Source of the DNA: Enterovirga sp.
GTDB lineage: Bacteria > Pseudomonadota > Alphaproteobacteria > Rhizobiales > Beijerinckiaceae
DNA length: 5,778 bases
NCBI GenBank assembly: GCA_028290385.1
Contig: JAQGJZ010000541.1
Span: forward strand, 1 to 5,778
Direction: 5' to 3'
The position numbers and the translations under genes are program-made. Of the stretch, positions 1-5,778 are shown piece by piece. How positions within the stretch are numbered: position 1 is the first letter of the stretch; each line of letters starts with the position of its first letter. Under the pieces are notes generated by a model that saw only the letters and a program-made list of their open reading frames with translations, was not told the DNA's origin and did not search any database.

Positions 1-20
1 GTCGCGCTCGATGGGGCCGC

Positions 21-1613
21 TCAGAAGGCGGCCTGACCGCCGGGAGCTCGTACGGTCGCGACGGCGCGCGGTGCCTGCTGCATCGCGCGCGTCAGCCAAA
101 CGATCGGCGCGAGCCCCGCGAGCACAATGAGGAGGGCGGCGAGCGCGCCCTCCTCGAACAAGCCGCGCGACGACGCCCCATAGACGGTGGTCGCCAGCGT
201 CTCGAGGTTGAGCGGCCGCAGCAGCAGCGTGGCCGGCAGCTCCTTCAGGCAATCCACGAACACCAGAAGCGCCGCCCCGCCGAGCGCCGGCCGCAGCAGC
301 GGCAGCTGGATGTACCAGGCGAGGGACGCCGGCCCGGCGCCGAGCACCCGCGCCGCCTGGTCGATTTCGGGAGGCGTCTGCGCGAGCTGGGCCGAGATCG
401 CCGTGAGCGCCACCCGCATGAAGCGGATCACATAGGCGATCACGAGCGCCGCGCCCGATCCGACCAGGATGAGCCCGCCCGCCTCGCCGGAAACGAACTC
501 CCAGGCCCGGCGCAGGGCCATGTCGAGCCCGATCAGCGGGCCGAACAGGCCGAGCACCAGGATGGTGCCGGGCACCGCGTAGCCGAGCCCCGTCACGAAG
601 GCGAGGTGCCGGGCGAGCCGGCTCGGCCGCACCCGCACGGCGAGCACGATCGCGGCCGACCAGGCAACCACCAGCGCGGTCGCCGCGAGGGCGAGGATGA
701 TCGTCGTCGACAGGCTGGCCAGGATCGCGGGCCCGGCGGTTTCGATCAGGTCGCGCCGCAGAACCTCGAGCGCCAGAAAGCCTGCCGGGATCAGAAACCC
801 GATCAGGAAGGGCAGGGCGCAGAGCACGAAGGCTGCGGTCCCCTGCGCCCGGCCGAGCTCCACCGGCCCGCTCCGGGCCGTGGCATTGGCGGAGCCATGG
901 AACCGGCGCCGATCCCGCTGCAACTCCTCCGCCACGAGCAGGATCCCGATGACGAGCAGCGCGATGCAGGCGATTTGGGCCGCGCCCGGGAGATCGCCCT
1001 GGTTGAGCCAGGCCGTGTAGGCCGAGACCGTCAGGGTGCGGACGCCGAGGTATTCGGTCGCCCCGATGTCGTTGAGCGTCTCCAGCAGCACAAGCGTGGT
1101 GCCGACCGCGATCGCCGGGCGGGCAAGCGGCAGCGCAACCCGCAGGAACAGCCGGATCGGCCCGCTGCCCAGTGTGCGGGCCGCGGCCAGGATCGACGGG
1201 TCACGGGTCAGGAAGGCGGCACGGGCCGCCACGAAGACATAGGGGTAGAGCACAAACGCGAACAGCACGATGCAGCCCGAGAGCGAGCGCACCTCGGGAA
1301 ACCAGCCATCCGCGATCTCACGGCCGAAGGACTCGCGCAGCCAGGACCGGACCGGCCCGGCGGCGTCCAGGATCTCCACATACACGAAGGCCGTCACGTA
1401 GGTCGGCATCGCCAGCGGCAGCGGCAGCAGCCAGGCGAGCAGGCGCGACCCGGGGAACCGGAACGCGGTCACGAGCCAGGCCGCGCCGGACCCCATCGCG
1501 GTTGCCAGCAGGGCGACGCCGGACAGCAGCAGCGCCGTCTCCAACAGGGCGGCGGGCAGCACCGTGCCGGCCAGCCGGGCGAGCGCCTTCGATCCCCCGA
1601 ACGCGGCCGTCAC
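21..1613 (-). CDS. fbpB: Ferric-iron ABC transporter permease, FbpB/SfuB type (two fused permease domains)
   Basis: Inner-membrane permease that would move Fe3+ from its periplasmic binding protein into the cytoplasm. The 530 residues read from GTG at 1613 are very hydrophobic and hold two copies of the binding-protein-dependent permease domain. Each copy carries the cytoplasmic EAA loop that contacts the ATPase: about residues 138-162 (DPSILAAARTLGSG...ALP) and 415-438 (PEIDQAARVLGAG...QLP). A charged linker (about 229-255) joins the halves. This fused layout is typical of FbpB/SfuB/HitB iron permeases. It directly follows fbpA on the same strand, which supports iron rather than another substrate. 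GTG 1613 is the first conventional start, but it probably lies inside the gene, because the open frame upstream encodes another hydrophobic segment (see 1614-1763). No ATPase gene is visible; it may lie to the left or elsewhere. The family call is firm; the exact substrate is inferred from context. Confidence 0.92.
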   Translation of the reverse strand: MTAAFGGSKALARLAGTVLPAALLETALLLSGVALLATAMGSGAAWLVTAFRFPGSRLLAWLLPLPLAMPTYVTAFVYVEILDAAGPVRSWLRESFGREIADGWFPEVRSLSGCIVLFAFVLYPYVFVAARAAFLTRDPSILAAARTLGSGPIRLFLRVALPLARPAIAVGTTLVLLETLNDIGATEYLGVRTLTVSAYTAWLNQGDLPGAAQIACIALLVIGILLVAEELQRDRRRFHGSANATARSGPVELGRAQGTAAFVLCALPFLIGFLIPAGFLALEVLRRDLIETAGPAILASLSTTIILALAATALVVAWSAAIVLAVRVRPSRLARHLAFVTGLGYAVPGTILVLGLFGPLIGLDMALRRAWEFVSGEAGGLILVGSGAALVIAYVIRFMRVALTAISAQLAQTPPEIDQAARVLGAGPASLAWYIQLPLLRPALGGAALLVFVDCLKELPATLLLRPLNLETLATTVYGASSRGLFEEGALAALLIVLAGLAPIVWLTRAMQQAPRAVATVRAPGGQAAF

Positions 1614-1763
1614 GGCGAGCGAAATGAGAGGGGCTGCGACAAGCGCAGCCCCGAGAAGCGGACCGAGAAGGACCAGCGGCGGGCGATGGCGAAAGCGCCA
1701 CGCCGTCCGCTGCTCTGCCGGGGCGCCGATACTCCCCGGGCCGGCGTGTGCAGCGGCGATCAG
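1614..1763 (-). other. fbpB: Probable true N-terminus of fbpB, including its first membrane helix; candidate CTG start
   Basis: The fbpB frame stays open upstream of GTG 1613 to an in-frame TGA at 1782-1784. Reading back from 1613 gives a basic stretch (WRFRHRPP), then a hydrophobic segment (LVLLGPLLGAALVAAPLISL) that runs straight into the annotated start. Basic residues followed by a first helix is how FbpB-type permeases normally begin. There is no ATG, GTG or TTG in this 150-base extension. The best-placed start is CTG at 1763-1761, which forms a CTGA overlap with the fbpA stop (TGA, 1762-1760) and resembles the usual ATGA translational coupling. A GAGG lies about 13 bases upstream of the CTG, a loose Shine-Dalgarno position. 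With this start the protein would be 580 residues. The coding nature of the extension is fairly likely; the CTG start itself is inference. Confidence 0.5.
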
Positions 1764-2785
1764 CGGTCGAACCCGACCTCGTCAACGAGCTCGCTCGCGC
1801 GTTTGCGAGCGTTCGCGACATCCGCAAGGCTCATCCTGTCGGCCTTGAGCGGGCCGAACGAGGCGATCAGCGTGTTCACGGGCACGCCGGGACGGACCGG
1901 GTATTCGTAATTCACGTCGGCGAAGACCTGCTGGGCGCCGGCGGAGGTCATGTACTCGATCAGCTTGGTCGCGTTCTCGCGGTTCGGCGCGTTCTTGGCG
2001 ACGACCGCCCCGGAGACGTTCACATGCGTGCCGCCGCCCTCGAAGGTCGGCAGGACCGGGCGGATCGCGGCCGCCCACTTCTTCTGGTCGTCGCTCTTTC
2101 CGTTGGCCATCAGGCCCACATAGTAGGAGTTGCCGAGCCCCAGGTCGCAGACGCCCGCCGCGATGTCCTTGGCGACGTCCCGGTCGCCGCCCGAGGGCTT
2201 CTTGGCGAGGTTCGCCTTCACGCCTTCGAGCCAGGCCTTGGTCTTCTGCTCGCCGTGCTTCACGACCATCGCGGCCGTGAGGGCGACGTTGTAGGGGTGC
2301 TGGAACGAGCGCGTGCAGACCTTGCCCTTCCATTTCGGGTCGGCCAGGCCCTCGTAGGTGAGGGCCGCGTCGGGGACGCGCTCCTTGGAGACATAGATGG
2401 TGCGGGCGCGCATCGACAGCGCCGTCCAGCGGCCCTCGGGATCGCGCAGGTTCTCCGGCACGGCCGCCGCGACCACTTCGGACGGGCTCGCCGCCGCGAC
2501 GCCGAGGTCCAGCGCCTGCTGCAGCCGGCCGATATCGACCGTGATCAGCACGTCGGCCGGGCTCTTGTCGCCCTCCGCGGCGATCCGCTCGGCCAGGCCC
2601 TGCTCGGAAAAGATCGCATTGACCTTGATCCCGGTCGCCTTCGTGAACTCGTCCAGCGTGGCCGAGTAGAGGCCGGGCTCGCGGTTCGTATAAACGTTGA
2701 CCTCGTTCGCCAGGACGCTTGACGCGCCGGTCAGCGTCGCCGCCCCCAGGGCTGCAACACGAAGACCATCCAGAAACCTGCGCAC
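1760..2785 (-). CDS. fbpA: Periplasmic Fe3+-binding protein of an iron ABC transporter (FbpA/FutA family)
   Basis: Captures ferric iron in the periplasm and hands it to the permease encoded next to it. I chose the GTG start at 2785 because AAGGAG (2792-2797) sits six bases upstream. It gives a 341-residue protein beginning MRRFLDGLR, followed by a hydrophobic core and a signal-peptidase site after VLA (about residue 26). The longer frame from GTG 2851 lacks a ribosome site and buries the signal peptide. The mature protein starts with the alphaproteobacterial signature VNVYTNREPGLY, then SPADVLITVDIGRLQ. A tyrosine pair NSYYVG (Y221, Y222) matches the iron-ligand tyrosines of the family, and Y165 in HPYN may be a further ligand. 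C157 and C213 sit where FutA-like proteins have a conserved cysteine pair. GGTHVNVSGA and NYEYPV are also typical. A palindrome resembling an iron operator lies upstream, and the stop overlaps the probable fbpB start. Family and role are firm. Confidence 0.95.
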   Translation of the reverse strand: MRRFLDGLRVAALGAATLTGASSVLANEVNVYTNREPGLYSATLDEFTKATGIKVNAIFSEQGLAERIAAEGDKSPADVLITVDIGRLQQALDLGVAAASPSEVVAAAVPENLRDPEGRWTALSMRARTIYVSKERVPDAALTYEGLADPKWKGKVCTRSFQHPYNVALTAAMVVKHGEQKTKAWLEGVKANLAKKPSGGDRDVAKDIAAGVCDLGLGNSYYVGLMANGKSDDQKKWAAAIRPVLPTFEGGGTHVNVSGAVVAKNAPNRENATKLIEYMTSAGAQQVFADVNYEYPVRPGVPVNTLIASFGPLKADRMSLADVANARKRASELVDEVGFDR

Positions 2786-2791
2786 CGTTCG

Positions 2792-2797
2792 CTCCTT
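2792..2797 (-). promoter_or_regulatory. Ribosome binding site that fixes the fbpA start
   Basis: AAGGAG on the minus strand, six bases before GTG 2785. It is the only good Shine-Dalgarno sequence near the several possible starts of this frame (GTG 2851, ATG 2812, GTG 2785). It selects the start that yields a normal signal peptide. Confidence 0.8.
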
Positions 2798-2867
2798 GTC
2801 CGCGCGAGCCATGGCTAGAGCACGGCCCGGCGACGGGCGCAACAAAAACACGAGATTTGTCAGTAGC

Positions 2868-2882
2868 TTAGACTAAGTCTAA
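2868..2882. promoter_or_regulatory. Candidate iron-responsive operator (Irr/Fur-family-like palindrome) upstream of fbpA
   Basis: A perfect 15-bp inverted repeat, TTAGACT-A-AGTCTAA, in an AT-rich island within GC-rich DNA. On the minus strand it is preceded by another T (TTTAGACT...). The TTTAGA...TCTAA symmetry resembles the iron control element bound by Irr, the Fur-family haem and iron sensor of Rhizobiales and relatives. It lies 83 bases before the chosen fbpA start, a normal distance for promoter control of the fbpA-fbpB unit. Palindrome and position are seen directly; assignment to Irr rather than Fur, Mur or another regulator is inference. No convincing -35/-10 pair could be fixed around it. 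Confidence 0.55.
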
Positions 2883-3187
2883 ATCGCATCTAGGGCCGGG
2901 GCCGGTTCGAGCGGGGTCGCGCAGGGCGTCCCGCCCCTTGCTGGCCGCAGGGGGGCACAAGGCCCCGGCGGCGCCCGTCTCCAGCGGGTCAGGCCCGTGT
3001 GGCCGGGCGGGGAGGGCGCCTGCCACTCGGGCCGGCGCGCGATGGCCGATTCCTAAGCGATTTCTTGCCGCAACCGGCCCGCAGGGGGCTTTCAGGGGCG
3101 AAAAACTAACAGAGGAATGCCTCTAGAGCGTTGACGGACCGCGCCCCTCTGCTCAAGGGTCCCTCGGCTGCGGTTGATTCCGCGACT
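2883..3187. other. Intergenic region between divergent fbpA and SWIB genes; no gene seen
   Basis: About 300 bases with no supported coding region. The one open frame here (2938-3126, plus strand) has low-complexity composition and no family resemblance. A TTGACG hexamer at 3131-3136 could be a -35 element for the SWIB gene, but the position 17 bases downstream (CAAGGG) is a poor -10. A short inverted repeat AGAGG-AATG-CCTCT (3111-3124) overlaps the palindrome CTCTAGAG (3121-3128); its meaning is unknown. The region presumably holds the SWIB promoter and 5' leader. Confidence 0.5.
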
Positions 3188-3203
3188 AGAGGAGATGGCG
3201 GGA

Positions 3204-3524
3204 ATGGCCAAGGAAACTAAGACGGCGGCGAAAGGCGGCGCGAAGGCGCCTGCGAAGGGCGAAGAGGGTACGGCTCGCAAGGTCAACCCGGCGCTGATGA
3301 AGCCGATGACGCCGTCCAAGGAGCTCGGCGCCGTCGTTGGCACGAAGCCGCTGCCGCGCACCGAGGTTGTCTCGAAGGTGTGGGAATACATCAAGTCGAA
3401 CAAGCTCCAGAACCCGAAGAACGGCCGCGAGATCCTCGCGGACGACAAGCTCCAGAAGGTGTTCGGGACCGACAAGGTCACCATGTTCGAGATGAACAAG
3501 CACCTCTCCAAGCATCTGAGCTGA
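3204..3524 (+). CDS. Small SWIB/MDM2-domain protein with a Lys/Ala-rich, histone-H1-like N-terminal tail
   Basis: Protein of 106 residues. Residues 1-27 are rich in Lys, Ala, Gly and Thr with no predicted fold, like the tails of bacterial H1-like DNA-binding proteins. Residues about 32-106 form a complete SWIB domain: MKPMTPSKELGAVVG, then PRTEVVSKVWEYIK, then the hallmark NKLQNPKNGREILADD and a C-terminal KVTMFEMNKHLSKHL. SWIB domains are known from eukaryotic SWI/SNF complexes, MDM2, and chlamydial proteins including a topoisomerase I fusion. Stand-alone bacterial copies are widespread but their role is unsettled; a part in nucleoid organisation or DNA topology is a guess from the basic tail. 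ATG 3204 was chosen because AGAGGAG (3188-3194) lies nine bases upstream. ATG 3195 abuts that site and TTG 3174 has none. The gene appears monocistronic, ending in its own terminator. Domain assignment is firm, function is not. Confidence 0.94.
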   Translation: MAKETKTAAKGGAKAPAKGEEGTARKVNPALMKPMTPSKELGAVVGTKPLPRTEVVSKVWEYIKSNKLQNPKNGREILADDKLQKVFGTDKVTMFEMNKHLSKHLS

Positions 3525-3620
3525 GCCGGCCCCCGGCCAAGCCAAGCCCGCGATCTCCGTCCTGCGGCCGTCCGCCGGCAGCAGGGCCGTCCGGCTCGGC
3601 CGGTCTGCTCGCGGCAAAAG

Positions 3621-3651
3621 AAAAGGGGCTGCCTTGGGCAGCCCCTTTTTT
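3621..3651 (+). terminator. Strong Rho-independent terminator, possibly bidirectional
   Basis: A perfect 13-bp stem, AAAAGGGGCTGCC (3621-3633) and its complement (3637-3649), with a TTG loop and a six-T run (3646-3651). It lies 96 bases after the SWIB stop and should end that transcript. Read on the minus strand, the stem is followed by TTTTCTTTT, so it could also end leftward transcription arriving from about 3675. Confidence 0.88.
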
Positions 3652-3674
3652 GTGGTGTCGACCTCGAGCCCTGC

Positions 3675-3755
3675 CTAATGTGCCGCCAGGAGCCACACCA
3701 CGCTCGCAAGCGGGCACACTGCTCCAAAGACGAAACAAATCGCGGTGTCGATCAT
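3675..3755 (-). CDS. Candidate 26-residue single-pass membrane microprotein (unrecognised)
   Basis: ATG 3755 to TAG 3675 on the minus strand encodes MIDTAICFVFGAVCPLASVV followed by WLLAAH: a short acidic start, one hydrophobic helix of about 20 residues with two cysteines and a proline, and almost no charge. I do not recognise it. In its favour: the product looks like a coherent membrane peptide, AGGG lies six bases before the ATG, and a terminator that can work in this direction begins 23 bases after its stop. About 69% of its codons end in G or C, which is only moderate for this genome. The same frame is open up to 3905, but that longer version would overlap the start of the downstream oxidoreductase and lacks a ribosome site. 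A chance open frame remains quite possible. Confidence 0.3.
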   Translation of the reverse strand: MIDTAICFVFGAVCPLASVVWLLAAH

Positions 3756-3820
3756 CTGATGCCCTGTCGCTGAGGTCTTTGCGACCTCGTTGTCGGTCCT
3801 TGTACCGGGCAGGTGTTGCA

Positions 3821-3854
3821 TCAAGCTTGAGCGAAATGGTTTCCTGTCTATCAA
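3821..3854 (+). promoter_or_regulatory. Possible promoter for the DauA-like gene, with an overlapping palindrome
   Basis: TTGAGC (3827-3832) and TATCAA (3849-3854), 16 bases apart, could be -35 and -10 elements, ending about 25 bases before the ATG at 3880. The -35 overlaps the 10-bp palindrome TCAAGCTTGA (3821-3830), a possible but unsupported operator half. Hexamer matches are partial, so this is weak. Confidence 0.3.
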
Positions 3855-3879
3855 CCGTGTCTCGGCGCCGGGGTGATGC

Positions 3880-5010
3880 ATGACGGACGCGGAGATCGCC
3901 ATCATCGGGGGCGGCCTCGCCGGTGCCTCCGCGGCCGCCTACCTGGCGCCGCATCGCAGCGTCGTCCTACTCGAGCGGGAGGACCAGCCCGGCTACCATG
4001 CCTCCGGCCGCTCCGCCGCCTTGTTCACGGAGACCTATGGCAACGCGGTCGTTCGCGCCCTCACGGTCGCGAGCCGGCCCTTTCTCGCCGCGCCTCCTGA
4101 GGGCTTCGCCGAGCATCCGCTGCTCAGCCCCCGCGGCGCCCTGCATGTCGGGACCGACGGCGACGAGGCCTGGCTCGCCGCGCTCCTGTCGGAAACGCGG
4201 GCGCTGGTCGACAGCGTGCGTGCCGTGGATGCCGAGGAGGCGCGCCGGCTGGTTCCGGCCCTGAAGCCGGGCTGGGTGCGGGCCGGCGTGCTGGAGCCGG
4301 ACGCGCAGGACATCGACACCCATGCCTGCCTGCAAGGCTTTCTGCGGGTGGCCCGGAGCCACGGCGCCCGGGTGATGACCCGAGCCGAAGCGCGCGGGAT
4401 CGCGCGCTCAGGCGGGCGCTGGCGGGTCGATACGCCGGCCGGCCCGGTGAGCGCCGACATCCTGGTGAACGCGGCCGGGGCCTGGGCAGATGCCGTGGCC
4501 GAACTGGCGGGCGTGCCCCGGCGCGGGCTGCAGCCGAAGCGCCGCACGGCGTTCCTGTTCGCGCCGCCAGAGGGCGTGTCGGTGCGGGACTGGCCGATCT
4601 GCATCGGCCCGCGCGAGGCTTTCTACTTCAAGCCGGATGCCGGCATGATCCTCGGGTCGCCGGCAGACGAAACGCCGAGCGTTCCCTGCGACGCGCAGCC
4701 GGACGAACTCGACGTCGCGATCGCGGCGGACCGCATCCAGGCGGTCGCCGAGCTCCCGATCCGCCGCATCGCGCGGAGTTGGGCCGGCCTGCGCACCTTT
4801 GCGCCCGACAAGACGCCCGTGGTCGGGTTCGACCCCGCGGCCGAGGGTTTCTTCTGGCTTGCGGGGCAGGGCGGCTACGGCTTCCAGACCGCGCCCGCGC
4901 TTGGCGCCATCACGGCGAGCCTCATCCTCTCGGGCACGGTCCCGAATGGGATCGCCGATCTCGGCGTCGCAGCCGCCCATCTCGCGCCGGAGCGCCTGCC
5001 GACCGCGTGA
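3880..5010 (+). CDS. FAD-dependent D-amino-acid dehydrogenase, DauA (D-arginine dehydrogenase)-like
   Basis: Flavoprotein of the DAO family, expected to oxidise a D-amino acid to the 2-oxo acid and ammonia, passing electrons to an acceptor other than oxygen. The 376 residues begin with the FAD-binding IIGGGLAGAS (8-17) and the ribose-binding acid in LLERE. It resembles Pseudomonas aeruginosa DauA (about 375 residues) from end to end: QPGYHASGRSAA, ASRPFL, EHPLLSPR, DIDT, LVNAAGAWADA, LQPKRRTAFLFAPP, YFKPDAGMILGSPA, WAGLRTF, AEGFFW, QGGYG. Aligned without gaps to DauA as I recall it, the catalytic and carboxylate-binding residues Y53, R222, Y249, R305, G332 and Q336 are kept. H48 is Leu and E87 is Ala, and E87 binds the arginine side chain in DauA. 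The substrate is therefore probably not D-arginine. The ATG at 3880 follows GGGGTGAT, a modest ribosome site. No dauB or lysR-type dauR partner is visible. Confidence 0.93.
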   Translation: MTDAEIAIIGGGLAGASAAAYLAPHRSVVLLEREDQPGYHASGRSAALFTETYGNAVVRALTVASRPFLAAPPEGFAEHPLLSPRGALHVGTDGDEAWLAALLSETRALVDSVRAVDAEEARRLVPALKPGWVRAGVLEPDAQDIDTHACLQGFLRVARSHGARVMTRAEARGIARSGGRWRVDTPAGPVSADILVNAAGAWADAVAELAGVPRRGLQPKRRTAFLFAPPEGVSVRDWPICIGPREAFYFKPDAGMILGSPADETPSVPCDAQPDELDVAIAADRIQAVAELPIRRIARSWAGLRTFAPDKTPVVGFDPAAEGFFWLAGQGGYGFQTAPALGAITASLILSGTVPNGIADLGVAAAHLAPERLPTA

Positions 5011-5097
5011 GCGCGATCCATCACGGCCGCTGATCGGAGGCTTGACGCGATTGTGTTGGCGCCCGGACGTCCCCCTCGGACAGAACGGTTGTGCTAC

Positions 5098-5101
5098 GGA
5101 G
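5098..5101 (+). promoter_or_regulatory. Ribosome binding site of the glutathione S-transferase gene
   Basis: GGAG six bases before ATG 5108. It supports this start, which also gives the N-terminal strand expected of the fold. The 97 bases since the previous stop contain a TTGACG (5042-5047) with no clear matching -10, so whether the two genes share a transcript is open. Confidence 0.6.
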
Positions 5102-5107
5102 AGCGCC

Positions 5108-5778
5108 ATGTCGACCCTCGTCATCGCCAACAAGTGCTATTCCTCCTGGTCGCTGCGGCCCTGGCTCCTGCTGAAGCAGGCCGGCATCGCGTTCGATGAG
5201 ATCGTGGTGCCGCTCGGGCAACCCGACACCTCCGCCCGCATTCGCGAGCATTCGCCCGCCGGGCGGGTTCCGGTGCTCATCGACGGCGCGATCACCGTCT
5301 GGGACTCGCTCGCCATCACCGAATACGTGGCCGAGCGGTGGCCGGATGCGCAGGTCTGGCCGGGGCAGCGCGAGGCCCGGGCCTTGGCGCGCTCGCTCGC
5401 GGCCGAGATGCATTCGGGCTTCCAAGCCCTCCGGAACGCCTGCCCGATGAATCTCGGCAAGCGCTTCGCCGCCAAGGACCGGGGTGAGGCGGTGGCCCGC
5501 GACGTCGCCCGCATCGACGGCCTGTGGCAGGACGCGCGCGCCCGCTTCGGCCAGGGTGGCCCCTTTCTGTTCGGCGCGTTTTCCGCCGCGGACGCCATGT
5601 ATGCGCCCGTCGTGACCCGGTTCGACACCTACTCCGTCGCGGTCTCGCCCGCCTCGCGCACCTACATGGACGCGATCCTCGGGCTGCCGGCCTTCCAGGC
5701 CTGGCGCGATGCCGCCCTGCAGGAGCCCTGGTTCTACAAGGAGGACGAGGTCGACGAGGAGCCGGTCGCCAATTTCCG
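5108..5778 (+). CDS. Glutathione S-transferase family protein, 3' end cut by the window
   Basis: Frame open from ATG 5108 through the window edge; 223 residues are visible and probably only a few are missing, as relatives are about 230 long. Residues 1-80 form the thioredoxin-like glutathione-binding domain: LVIANKCYSSWSLRPWLLLK, where the serines at 12, 13 and 15 are candidates for activating the glutathione thiol. It also has the cis-proline in VPVLIDG (P55) and the glutathione-contacting pair D66-S67 in WDSLAITEY. Residues about 90-210 are the helical domain, with EMHSGFQALR and the folding N-cap box SAAD (149-152) in FGAFSAADAMYAPVVTRF. This is the bacterial subfamily with the YSSWSLRPW signature, close to plant-type zeta/serine GSTs and generally of unknown substrate. 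It may serve detoxification or stress defence, but nothing nearby fixes its role. The family is firm. Confidence 0.94.
   Translation, partial: MSTLVIANKCYSSWSLRPWLLLKQAGIAFDEIVVPLGQPDTSARIREHSPAGRVPVLIDGAITVWDSLAITEYVAERWPDAQVWPGQREARALARSLAAEMHSGFQALRNACPMNLGKRFAAKDRGEAVARDVARIDGLWQDARARFGQGGPFLFGAFSAADAMYAPVVTRFDTYSVAVSPASRTYMDAILGLPAFQAWRDAALQEPWFYKEDEVDEEPVANF

Noticed and set aside
1..20. Possible start of an fbpC ATPase gene to the left of fbpB
   Set aside because: Only 20 bases are available, with no start codon visible on the minus strand and no codable motif, so nothing can be supported.
606..1910. Long plus-strand open frame of 434 codons opposite fbpB and fbpA
   Set aside because: It is rich in Arg, Gly, Gln and Pro with no recognisable domain, and lies antisense to two well-supported transporter genes. 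This is the usual shadow of high-GC coding DNA.
1748..2722. Plus-strand open frame of 324 codons opposite fbpA
   Set aside because: It is antisense to a clear FbpA with conserved motifs, its own product is low-complexity and Arg/Gly/Leu-rich, and no ribosome site was noted.
2786..2851. Longer fbpA start at GTG 2851 or ATG 2812
   Set aside because: Neither has a ribosome site, and both put a charged segment ahead of a normal signal peptide. GTG 2785 has AAGGAG at ideal spacing.
2938..3126. Short plus-strand open frame in the fbpA-SWIB intergenic region
   Set aside because: Low-complexity Gly/Ala/Pro/Arg composition, no ribosome site and no family resemblance; most likely chance in GC-rich DNA.
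3117..3134. Five-codon leader frame (MPLER) after AGAGGA upstream of the SWIB gene
   Set aside because: The Shine-Dalgarno-like sequence is essentially adjacent to the ATG, too close for initiation, and the peptide shows no attenuator-like codon pattern.
4408..5133. Minus-strand open frame of 241 codons opposite the DauA-like gene
   Set aside because: Arg-rich shadow frame with no domain; the plus-strand flavoprotein explains this DNA fully.

Overview
The window is a GC-rich stretch of bacterial chromosome, roughly 70% GC. Codons mostly end in G or C, GTG is used as a start, and the gene families are typical of Alphaproteobacteria. These are a Rhizobiales-style ferric-iron ABC transporter, a stand-alone SWIB-domain protein, a DauA-type D-amino-acid dehydrogenase and a glutathione S-transferase. 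I infer a Rhizobiales member, perhaps Methylobacterium-like. No rRNA or other taxonomic marker is present, so this is inference. No CRISPR array, tRNA, rRNA, insertion sequence or phage gene was seen.

Left part (1-2882, minus strand): a two-gene iron-uptake unit read leftwards, fbpA (periplasmic Fe3+-binding protein) then fbpB (double-domain permease). fbpB follows fbpA with no room for its own promoter. The first ordinary start codon of fbpB (GTG at 1613) would remove what looks like the first membrane helix. The open frame continues upstream to a CTG that overlaps the fbpA stop. The ATPase gene (fbpC) is not in the window. A perfect 15-bp palindrome, TTAGACT-A-AGTCTAA (2868-2882), lies about 80 bases before fbpA and looks like an Irr/Fur-type iron operator.

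Middle (2883-3879): an intergenic stretch with no convincing gene leads into a small plus-strand gene for a 106-residue SWIB/MDM2 protein with a Lys/Ala-rich, histone-H1-like tail. About 100 bases after its stop is a strong intrinsic terminator (3621-3651) with T-rich flanks on both strands. Just beyond it, on the minus strand, is a weak candidate for a 26-residue membrane microprotein.

Right part (3880-5778, plus strand): a FAD-dependent D-amino-acid dehydrogenase close to DauA (D-arginine dehydrogenase) along its whole length. It keeps the catalytic residues but has changed residues at the positions that hold the arginine side chain. Next comes a glutathione S-transferase cut by the window edge.

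Overall this is mostly ordinary core or near-core sequence. The points most worth a second look are the iron operator, the fbpB start, the altered substrate pocket of the DauA-like enzyme, and the convergent microprotein candidate.
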